6,206 nucleotides of DNA from Ferruginibacter sp. Its GTDB lineage: Bacteria; Bacteroidota; Bacteroidia; Chitinophagales; Chitinophagaceae. The notes below the pieces were generated by a model, which saw only the letters and a list, made by a program, of their open reading frames with translations, was not told where the DNA came from and did no database searches. The stretch is taken from positions 1 to 6,206 of the forward strand of contig VERM01000096.1 of assembly GCA_018882645.1 (NCBI GenBank), written 5' to 3'. The position numbers and the translations under genes were made by a program. Positions within the stretch are counted from its first letter, which is position 1, and every line of letters starts with the position of its first letter. This document shows, one piece after another, positions 1 through 5,317 of this stretch.

Positions 1-254
1 CCGTGGAAGACATACAAGAGGTGATTGCAAAATTGAAATACAAAAACATAGGAATACTCATTACAGACCATAATGTAAACGAAACCTTATCGATATGCGA
101 CAGGGCATATCTGCTTATCGACGGAAAGATTTTTAAACACGGAACCGCGGAAGAATTGGCGGAGGACGAAAAAGTACGCCAGTTGTACCTCGGTCGAAAT
201 TTTGAACTGAAAAGGAAAGATTATTTATACGCTCAGGAAACGGGAAACATTTAA
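1..254 (+). CDS. lptB: LPS export ABC transporter ATP-binding protein LptB, C-terminal fragment
   Basis: This is the last third or so of LptB, the cytoplasmic ATPase. With LptF and LptG it extracts lipopolysaccharide from the inner membrane and drives it along the Lpt bridge to the outer membrane. The visible 83 residues hold the H-loop (ILITDHNV), then RAYLLIDGKIFKHGT and the family ending VRQLYLGRNFEL. These follow E. coli LptB closely from memory (LITDHNVRETL, HGTPTEIL, YLGEDFRL). The Walker A, Walker B and signature motifs lie outside the window. The reading frame is open to the left edge, so the GTG at position 3 is an internal valine and not a start. The chain runs 14 residues past the point where the E. 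coli protein ends. No hairpin terminator follows, so readthrough into the GH3 gene 53 bp downstream is plausible. The family call is secure; only the length is unknown. Confidence 0.93.
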   Translation, partial: VEDIQEVIAKLKYKNIGILITDHNVNETLSICDRAYLLIDGKIFKHGTAEELAEDEKVRQLYLGRNFELKRKDYLYAQETGNI

Positions 255-272
255 TTGCCTGACAAAAATTAG

Positions 273-301
273 CTTGAGATTTAAAAAAAAATTTACCTTT
301 C
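273..301 (+). promoter_or_regulatory. Possible weak Bacteroidota-type promoter before the GH3 gene
   Basis: CTTG at 273-276 and TACCTTTC at 294-301 are 17 bp apart. They resemble the Bacteroidota primary-sigma consensus (TTTG near -33, TAnnTTTG near -7) with one mismatch in each element. Transcription from it would begin almost at the ATG at 308, giving a very short or absent leader. In AT-rich DNA such matches arise by chance, and lptB could provide transcription instead. Confidence 0.2.
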
Positions 302-307
302 AGAAAA

Positions 308-1831
308 ATGAGACTGCTTGCTCCTGCCATATCAAAATTGGTGCGAATGCGCTCCTGGCGCATTGAGAATTGGGTGAAGCATCCCATGGAAATTCAAAGA
401 GGTGTACTGCAAAACCTAGTTACTGAAGCACAATACACCATCTTTGGTAAAAAATTCGGTTTCTCAGATCTTTTTACAATCAAATCATTTAAGGCTGCTG
501 TTCCCATTCATGAATACAATGATTTACTCCCCTACATTGAAAGAATGATGGATGGTGAAGAGAATGTGTTGTGGAATACACCCATACATTGGTTCGCCAA
601 AAGCAGCGGCACATCAAGCGATAAAAGCAAATTCATTCCGGTCAGCGAAGAGAGTCTGCAAGAAAATCATTATAAAGCAAGTATTGATGTGCTGACAAAT
701 TATTATAAACGTTTCCCTTCAAGTGATTTGCTTACCGGAAAGGGGCTTGTGGTGGGCGGGTCACATCAAATCAAACACTTCAATGAAGATATTCATTTCG
801 GCGACCTCAGCGCCGTATTGATGCAGAACGCTCCCTTTTGGGGAAATTGGCTAAGAACGCCGGAATTAAGCGTTGCTCTATTAGATGAGTGGGAAGAGAA
901 AATTGAAAGGCTCGCGCAGACCACCAGTAATGAAAATGTAACATCTTTGGCCGGTGTCCCCACTTGGACAATTATATTACTGAAAAGAATCCTCGAAATA
1001 AAAAAGAAATCTTCCATAAAAGAGGTGTGGCCTAATCTGGAGTTATTCATAAATGGAGGCGTTTCGTTTGCACCATACCGTGAGCAATTTGAAAAAATAA
1101 TAGGCGCTCCTATCAGTTACCTTGAAATATACAATGCCAGCGAAGGATTTTTTGCCGCTCAGGAAAGTCCTGAAGATGATGGCATGACTTTGTTTACAGA
1201 ACACGGAATATTCTATGAATTTATGCCTGTTGAGGAATATGGAAAGCCGAATCCTGTTACTTTGGGATTGGATAAGGTGGAGAGAGAAAAAAACTATGCC
1301 CTCGTCATCAGCACCAGCGGGGGGCTATGGAGATATCTTATAGGAGACACCATAAAATTCTGTTCACTCAATCCTTATAAAATTAAAATAACAGGAAGGT
1401 TAAAACATTACATGAATGCCTTCGGAGAAGAAGTAATTGTAGATAATTCAGATCAGGCCATCATGATGGCTGCAAAAAAGACTAGCTGCATTGTGAATGA
1501 CTATACCGCAGCCCCTGTTTATTTCTCTGAAAAAAACAATGGCTCGCACGAATGGCTGATCGAATTTGAAAAGTTCCCCGAAAACAAAGAAAAGTTTGTG
1601 ATTGCACTGGATGACGCGCTGAAAACCGTAAACAGCGATTATGAAGCCAAACGACATAAAGATATCGCATTGAGCCTTCCTAAAGTACATTTTTTACAGC
1701 CGGGTATTTTTAAAAAATGGCTACAAAAAAACAACAAACTCGGCGGACAGCACAAGATTCCGCGCTTAAGCAATGAAAGAAAAATTGTAGATGAGATTTT
1801 GAGAATCTTGGATATTGAATGTAAAATGTAG
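308..1831 (+). CDS. GH3-family acyl-adenylating protein (GH3 auxin-responsive promoter family)
   Basis: This complete 507-residue protein belongs to the GH3 family, a branch of the ANL adenylating enzymes. Plant GH3 enzymes adenylate a carboxylic acid such as indole acetate or jasmonate with ATP and then join it to an amino acid. The substrate of the bacterial members is unknown to me. The adenylation signatures are present in order: SSGTSSDKSKFIPVS (99-113, phosphate-binding loop), EIYNASEGFFAAQ (273-285), LWRYLIGDTIKF (340-351, with the ribose-binding Asp at 347), ITGR (361-364), and a C-terminal QHKIPR (481-486). The Lys in that last motif matches the QYKxPR lysine of plant GH3s. So the enzyme appears catalytically intact, and its length is normal for the family. 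No signal peptide or membrane segment is evident, so it is probably cytosolic. It follows lptB by 53 bp on the same strand. The ATG at 308 leaves a typical N-terminal helix before MEIQRGVLQNLV. The family is certain; the reaction is inference. Confidence 0.92.
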   Translation: MRLLAPAISKLVRMRSWRIENWVKHPMEIQRGVLQNLVTEAQYTIFGKKFGFSDLFTIKSFKAAVPIHEYNDLLPYIERMMDGEENVLWNTPIHWFAKSSGTSSDKSKFIPVSEESLQENHYKASIDVLTNYYKRFPSSDLLTGKGLVVGGSHQIKHFNEDIHFGDLSAVLMQNAPFWGNWLRTPELSVALLDEWEEKIERLAQTTSNENVTSLAGVPTWTIILLKRILEIKKKSSIKEVWPNLELFINGGVSFAPYREQFEKIIGAPISYLEIYNASEGFFAAQESPEDDGMTLFTEHGIFYEFMPVEEYGKPNPVTLGLDKVEREKNYALVISTSGGLWRYLIGDTIKFCSLNPYKIKITGRLKHYMNAFGEEVIVDNSDQAIMMAAKKTSCIVNDYTAAPVYFSEKNNGSHEWLIEFEKFPENKEKFVIALDDALKTVNSDYEAKRHKDIALSLPKVHFLQPGIFKKWLQKNNKLGGQHKIPRLSNERKIVDEILRILDIECKM

Positions 1832-1840
1832 AATATCCAA
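1808..1840 (+). repeat. Inverted repeat (9-bp stem) spanning the GH3 stop codon
   Basis: TTGGATATT at 1808-1816 is perfectly complementary to AATATCCAA at 1832-1840, with a 15-base loop that contains the TAG stop. A short run of T (1849-1853) follows after eight bases. It could be a weak transcription terminator or a 3'-end stabilising hairpin for the GH3 transcript. The stem has only two G-C pairs, so its stability would be modest, and chance is possible. Confidence 0.35.
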
Positions 1841-2217
1841 TATTGAAATTTTTGTATTACTCTTTCTGTTGTTGTTTTGCCTTCCCACTTTTTACTGTTT
1901 TATTCTGTTGTTGTCCTCTCTCGAAATACATTGAATTTTTAGGAAAATCATTTCAGAGATTGATGGCCGTTATTTTAATCCGATATAAAAGGGTTTATTT
2001 TTGTTTCAGATTGATTGATCAAACATTGGAACGATAGGAAGTAAGAAATAAACGCTTTAACAGGCACTAAACTTGCTGACCGAAAAGACAGAAGAAAAAA
2101 TGTTGTTGTTCTTTGGTGCTTGACGCTTGATTAAGATAATGCAGAATAGCAATTGTAAAAGGTTGTAAAACTGCAGACTCGTTTTGAAGGCGGCTATCTT
2201 TAATGATCCGCCTTCTT
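1832..2217. other. 386-bp intergenic region between convergent GH3 gene and fcl
   Basis: No convincing gene lies here. A 64-codon frame opens with TTG at 1843 and ends at 2037, but it looks like translated T-rich DNA (two FCCC runs, no recognisable family). The region does hold a 12-bp direct repeat (TTCTGTTGTTGT at 1864-1875 and 1903-1914) and a perfect -7-like box TATTTTTG at 1996-2003 without a good -33 partner. It also holds a tandem GCTTGA pair (2118-2123, 2125-2130), TTGTAAAA twice at a 10-bp spacing (2153-2160, 2163-2170), and a terminator-like hairpin at its right end. An unannotated small RNA of about 200 bases reading rightwards is possible but not shown. I see none of the signatures I know for tmRNA, SRP RNA or RNase P RNA. 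Confidence 0.5.
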
Positions 2218-2219
2218 TT
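2186..2219 (+). terminator. Rho-independent-type terminator reading rightwards, against fcl
   Basis: GAAGGCGG (2186-2193) pairs perfectly with CCGCCTTC (2208-2215) around a 14-base loop, and TTTT (2216-2219) follows on the + strand. The stem has six G-C pairs out of eight, which stands out in this AT-rich gap. The T-tract favours the + strand. On the - strand the stem is followed by AAAA, so it would be a poor terminator for fcl, although it could still protect the 3' end of that transcript. It sits two bases from the fcl stop codon. It would end any transcript from the GH3 side, or a small RNA in the gap, before it ran antisense into fcl. Confidence 0.65.
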
Positions 2220-3168
2220 ATATTTGAACCTCCCTGATTTTTTCTACATTTTCTTTGAACCAGTTATATGTTTCGCAGATTCCTTGGCGCAGTTCTATTT
2301 TAGATTTCCATCCGGCATTGCTCAGTTTTGATACATCAAGCAATTTTCTTGGCGTACCGTTGGGTTTGGTTTCATCCCAAATGATTTCACCGGTATGACC
2401 TACAATTTCCTGTATGATATAAGCCAGTTCTTTTATGGTCAGATCCACTCCAGTTCCTGTATTATACAAATGTTCGGTAAGATTATTTTCAAAAGCAAAA
2501 ACAGCCGCATCAGCAAGATCATTTACATGGATAAATTCGCGCATAGCAGATCCGTTTCCCCATAAAGTTACTGCGGTATTGTTGTTTTGTTTTGCCTCAT
2601 AAAACTTTCTAATCATTGCGGGCAGCACATGAGAGGTATTCAAGTCGAAATTATCTCCCGGACCATATACATTGGTGGGCATAAGCGATAAAAAATCTTT
2701 ATTGAATTGTTTTCTAATGGCTTCGCAGGCTTTTACGCCGGATATTTTAGCAATAGCATACCATTCATTTGTGGGCTCCAACGAAGATGTCAGAAGATAC
2801 TCTTCCTTAAGCGGTTGTGGCGCGAGTTTGGGATAAATACAAGAACTTCCAAGGAAAACAAACTTGCTTACGTTGTGCTGATGAGCAGCATCAATCAAAT
2901 TGTTTTGGATCTGCATATTATCCATCAGAAACTGATAGGGATAATTATTGTTAGCCAGAATTCCACCTACTCTTGCGGCTGCATCAAAAACCACATTCGG
3001 TTTTTCAGCTTCAAAGAATTGATTTACCACCTGCTGATTTCTCAAATCTAATTCTTTGGATGAGCGCAGAATGATATTGTTGTATTCTTTGGATTTGAGT
3101 TTTTTGACAATTGCCGAACCGACCATGCCATTGTGCCCGGCTACAAATATTTTTATTTCCGGATTCAT
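2218..3168 (-). CDS. fcl: GDP-L-fucose synthase
   Basis: This 316-residue NADPH-dependent enzyme is an epimerase-reductase of the short-chain dehydrogenase superfamily. It converts GDP-4-keto-6-deoxy-D-mannose, the product of Gmd, to GDP-L-fucose in the cytoplasm. The Rossmann motif GHNGMVG is at 11-17. The catalytic set seen in E. coli GDP-fucose synthase is intact with a shift of one: Ser108, Cys110 (GSSCIYP), Tyr137 and Lys141 (YAIAK), and His180 (TSH). The family motifs MPTNVYGPGDNF (163-174) and MREFIHVNDLADA are also present. The length is normal for the family. The ATG at 3166-3168 lies one base after the gmd stop, which implies one transcript and probably coupled translation. In Bacteroidota, GDP-fucose feeds surface polysaccharides and O-glycosylated proteins; the acceptor here is not visible because no glycosyltransferase is in the window. 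Some annotators use wcaG for this gene. Confidence 0.96.
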   Translation of the reverse strand: MNPEIKIFVAGHNGMVGSAIVKKLKSKEYNNIILRSSKELDLRNQQVVNQFFEAEKPNVVFDAAARVGGILANNNYPYQFLMDNMQIQNNLIDAAHQHNVSKFVFLGSSCIYPKLAPQPLKEEYLLTSSLEPTNEWYAIAKISGVKACEAIRKQFNKDFLSLMPTNVYGPGDNFDLNTSHVLPAMIRKFYEAKQNNNTAVTLWGNGSAMREFIHVNDLADAAVFAFENNLTEHLYNTGTGVDLTIKELAYIIQEIVGHTGEIIWDETKPNGTPRKLLDVSKLSNAGWKSKIELRQGICETYNWFKENVEKIREVQI

Positions 3169-3169
3169 T

Positions 3170-4282
3170 TTAATCGAATTGATTTTTTACATCAAATCCA
3201 TTGTCTTTAAGGAATTTGGCCTTTTTAAACAGGGTAAGATCTGCCGCCACCATTTCCTGAACCAACATATTCAAATCGTATTTAGGCTTCCATCCTAATT
3301 TTTCCTTAGATTTTGTCGGATCGCCAATCAGCAACTCCACTTCAGTAGGCCTGTAGTAACGAGCGTCAATCGCGACAATTTCTGTTCCGGGACTTAAGTG
3401 ACTGATGTGACTTTCTGTGGAAACCACATATCCGATTTCATTTTCATCTTTTCCTTTGAATTCCACTTCAATTCCGGCTTCTCTGAACGCCATTTTTACA
3501 AAATCTCTTACTGTAGTGGTTATACCTGTTGCGATTACATAATCATCAGGTTTGTCTTGTTGTAATATCAGCCACATGGCCTCAACGTAATCTTTCGCGT
3601 GTCCCCAGTCGCGCTTGGCATCAAGATTTCCCAGCCATAATTTTTCCTGAAGACCAAGTGCAATTTTTGCTGAGGCTCGTGTAATTTTTCTGGTTACGAA
3701 AGTTTCACCACGCAACGGAGATTCATGGTTAAAAAGAATACCATTACATGCGTAAATGTCGTATGCTTCTCTGTAGTTAACTGTAATCCAGTATGCATAT
3801 AACTTGGCGACTCCGTATGGTGAGCGAGGGTAGAAGGGTGTTTTTTCAGACTGTGGCACCTCTTGCACCAGTCCATACAATTCAGAAGTGGAAGCCTGAT
3901 ACACGCGGGTTTTTTTGGTAAGACCCAAAAGGCGCAATGCTTCGAGAATGCGAAGTGTTCCAATTCCATCCGCATTGGCAGTATATTCCGGAGTATCAAA
4001 GCTCACCTTTACATGGCTCATCGCACCCAGATTATATATTTCGTCCGGCTGCACTTCTTGAATGATTCTTATCAGATTGGTGCTGTCGGTAAGATCGCCA
4101 TAATGCAAAACAAAATGACGGTTATTTACGTGTGGATCTTCGTATAGATGATCGATCCTCTCTGTATTCAAAGAAGAGCTTCTGCGTTTTATTCCGTGAA
4201 CAATGTAATTTTTTTTAAGGAGGAATTCTGTGAGGTAAGCTCCGTCTTGTCCGGTAACACCGGTAATCAGTGCGACTTTCAT
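3170..4282 (-). CDS. gmd: GDP-mannose 4,6-dehydratase
   Basis: This 370-residue NADP-dependent dehydratase performs the first step of GDP-L-fucose synthesis, converting GDP-D-mannose to GDP-4-keto-6-deoxy-D-mannose. The Rossmann motif [11 protein letters not shown] is at 7-17, followed by [16 protein letters not shown] (32-47), a loop that contacts cofactor and the neighbouring subunit in this family. The catalytic residues are in the positions known for E. coli Gmd: Thr132 and Glu134 (ASTSELYG), Tyr156 and Lys160 (YGVAK). [19 protein letters not shown] and the C-terminal [18 protein letters not shown] region, which holds nucleotide-sugar contacts, are complete. Length is normal for the family. 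The ATG at 4280-4282 places the glycine motif near the N-terminus as expected. It is the first gene of a two-gene unit with fcl. The intermediate can also lead to GDP-rhamnose or GDP-perosamine, but the adjacent fcl points to fucose. Confidence 0.97.
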   Translation of the reverse strand: MKVALITGVTGQDGAYLTEFLLKKNYIVHGIKRRSSSLNTERIDHLYEDPHVNNRHFVLHYGDLTDSTNLIRIIQEVQPDEIYNLGAMSHVKVSFDTPEYTANADGIGTLRILEALRLLGLTKKTRVYQASTSELYGLVQEVPQSEKTPFYPRSPYGVAKLYAYWITVNYREAYDIYACNGILFNHESPLRGETFVTRKITRASAKIALGLQEKLWLGNLDAKRDWGHAKDYVEAMWLILQQDKPDDYVIATGITTTVRDFVKMAFREAGIEVEFKGKDENEIGYVVSTESHISHLSPGTEIVAIDARYYRPTEVELLIGDPTKSKEKLGWKPKYDLNMLVQEMVAADLTLFKKAKFLKDNGFDVKNQFD

Positions 4283-4521
4283 CTATTGTATATTTTTAAA
4301 AAATTCAGACATATCCGTATTGATTTTGACAACTACTGTTATCAGAGACGACACTAAAATAGGATAATTTTTGCATTAATGTTTCTAAAATTGAATGTAT
4401 TATAGAGCTTGCAAACTTTATCTGTACACAAATAATTAAAATCGTTTATCTTAGAAAAAAATTTCAAAAGTATTGTTTTTAAAATTCATATAAAAACAGC
4501 GAAACTTAATTTTAAAAAATC
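4283..4521. other. Divergent AT-rich intergenic region between gmd and proC
   Basis: These 239 bp separate the starts of gmd (leftward) and proC (rightward), so they must hold promoters for both unless proC is served from elsewhere. No open reading frame, RNA gene or strong inverted repeat is visible. On the + strand the best proC candidate is TATCTTAG at 4447-4454, one mismatch from TAnnTTTG, with only a poor upstream partner. TAATTTTTG at 4365-4373 has the right elements but one extra spacer base. Upstream of the proC ATG the sequence is A/T only, with no Shine-Dalgarno, as is usual in Bacteroidota. Confidence 0.55.
4306..4333 (-). promoter_or_regulatory. Possible gmd-fcl promoter
   Basis: Read on the - strand, GTTG (4333-4330) is followed after 16 bp by TATGTCTG (4313-4306). 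The latter has one mismatch to the Bacteroidota -7 consensus TAnnTTTG, and GTTG has one to TTTG. A transcript would start near 4299, with a leader of about 17 bases before the gmd ATG. The position is sensible, but the match is weak and rests on consensus only. Confidence 0.27.
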
Positions 4522-5316
4522 ATGAGTAAGAAAATCGCGATTATAGGAGGAGGAAATCTGGGTACGGCAATTGCGGAAGGTTTGATAAAAAGTAAATATT
4601 GCAAACCGCAGGATATTACCATTACAAAAAGAAATCTTGTTACGCTCAAGCACCTAAAAGATAAAGGTGTAAACATTACATCTGACAATCTTTCAGCGAT
4701 TAAAAAAAGTAATTTGATTATTTTGGCGATAAAACCGTTTCAAGTAAAGGAAGTCCTCGCTTCGATAAAAAGCGGACTCACCCCCAGGCATATCGTCGCG
4801 TCTGTCATCACAGGAGTGCTTATATCCGACATACTGGATTCTCTGAAAAAGAAAATACCTGTATGCAGGGTGATGCCCAATACCGCCATCTCTATTCAGC
4901 AAAGCATGACTTGTCTGAGTTTTTCACACTCCACATCTACACAAATTGATTTTGTAAAGGAGTTGTTCTCCAATTTAGGAAAGGTGGTTGTGATAGACGA
5001 AAAATACATGGACGCAGCAACAGTACTGGGCGCATGCGGTACAGCGTATGCGATGAGATACATCCGTGCCAATATTCAGGGAGGAATTGAAATTGGTTTT
5101 GATGCAGCGACCGCTAATTTAATTGCGGCACAAACGGTAAAAGGAGCCGCAGAGCTGTTGTTGCAAAAAGGGTCTCATCCCGAACAGGAAATCGACAAGG
5201 TTACCACGCCCAAAGGCTGTACCATAGCGGGATTGAATGAAATGGAGCACCGGGGATTCAGCTCTTCATTGATAAAAGGGATTGCCACGAGTTACGAAAA
5301 AATTGTGAAGGGATAA
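4522..5316 (+). CDS. proC: Pyrroline-5-carboxylate reductase
   Basis: This 264-residue enzyme catalyses the last step of proline synthesis, reduction of 1-pyrroline-5-carboxylate with NAD(P)H, in the cytoplasm. The N-terminal Rossmann domain begins IAIIGGGNLGTAIAEGL (5-21), with the family motifs AIKPFQV (69-75) and RVMPNTA (116-122) closing it. The helical C-terminal dimerisation and substrate domain contains GACGTAYAMRY (170-180) and the P5CR signature VTTPKGCTIAGL (227-238). The form GAC-x-AY-x-MR in place of the common GSGPAY, together with GCTIAGLNEMEHRGFSSSLI, is what I recall from Bacteroidota ProC proteins. Length fits the family. The ATG at 4522 starts three codons before the first beta strand, so the start is well placed. 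The gene stands alone: gmd diverges from it and recQ converges on it. No other proline gene is in the window. Confidence 0.95.
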   Translation: MSKKIAIIGGGNLGTAIAEGLIKSKYCKPQDITITKRNLVTLKHLKDKGVNITSDNLSAIKKSNLIILAIKPFQVKEVLASIKSGLTPRHIVASVITGVLISDILDSLKKKIPVCRVMPNTAISIQQSMTCLSFSHSTSTQIDFVKELFSNLGKVVVIDEKYMDAATVLGACGTAYAMRYIRANIQGGIEIGFDAATANLIAAQTVKGAAELLLQKGSHPEQEIDKVTTPKGCTIAGLNEMEHRGFSSSLIKGIATSYEKIVKG

Positions 5317-5317
5317 A

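Noticed and set aside
3..5. GTG as the start of a short 83-residue gene
   Set aside because: The frame is open to the window edge and the protein begins in mid-LptB, so this is a truncated gene and not a small one.
2013..2022. The palindrome TTGATCAA in the gap as an operator
   Set aside because: It is only 8 bp, occurs by chance often in AT-rich DNA, and no gene start lies nearby on either strand.
1843..2037. A 64-codon frame on the + strand with two FCCC runs, after the GH3 gene
   Set aside because: It starts with TTG, has no ribosome-binding or promoter support, no family resemblance, and a composition expected from T-rich intergenic DNA. The Cys runs come from the TGTTGTTGT repeat.
2707..3051. 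A 114-codon + strand frame opposite fcl
   Set aside because: It is entirely antisense to a well-conserved fcl region and its translation shows no recognisable motif.
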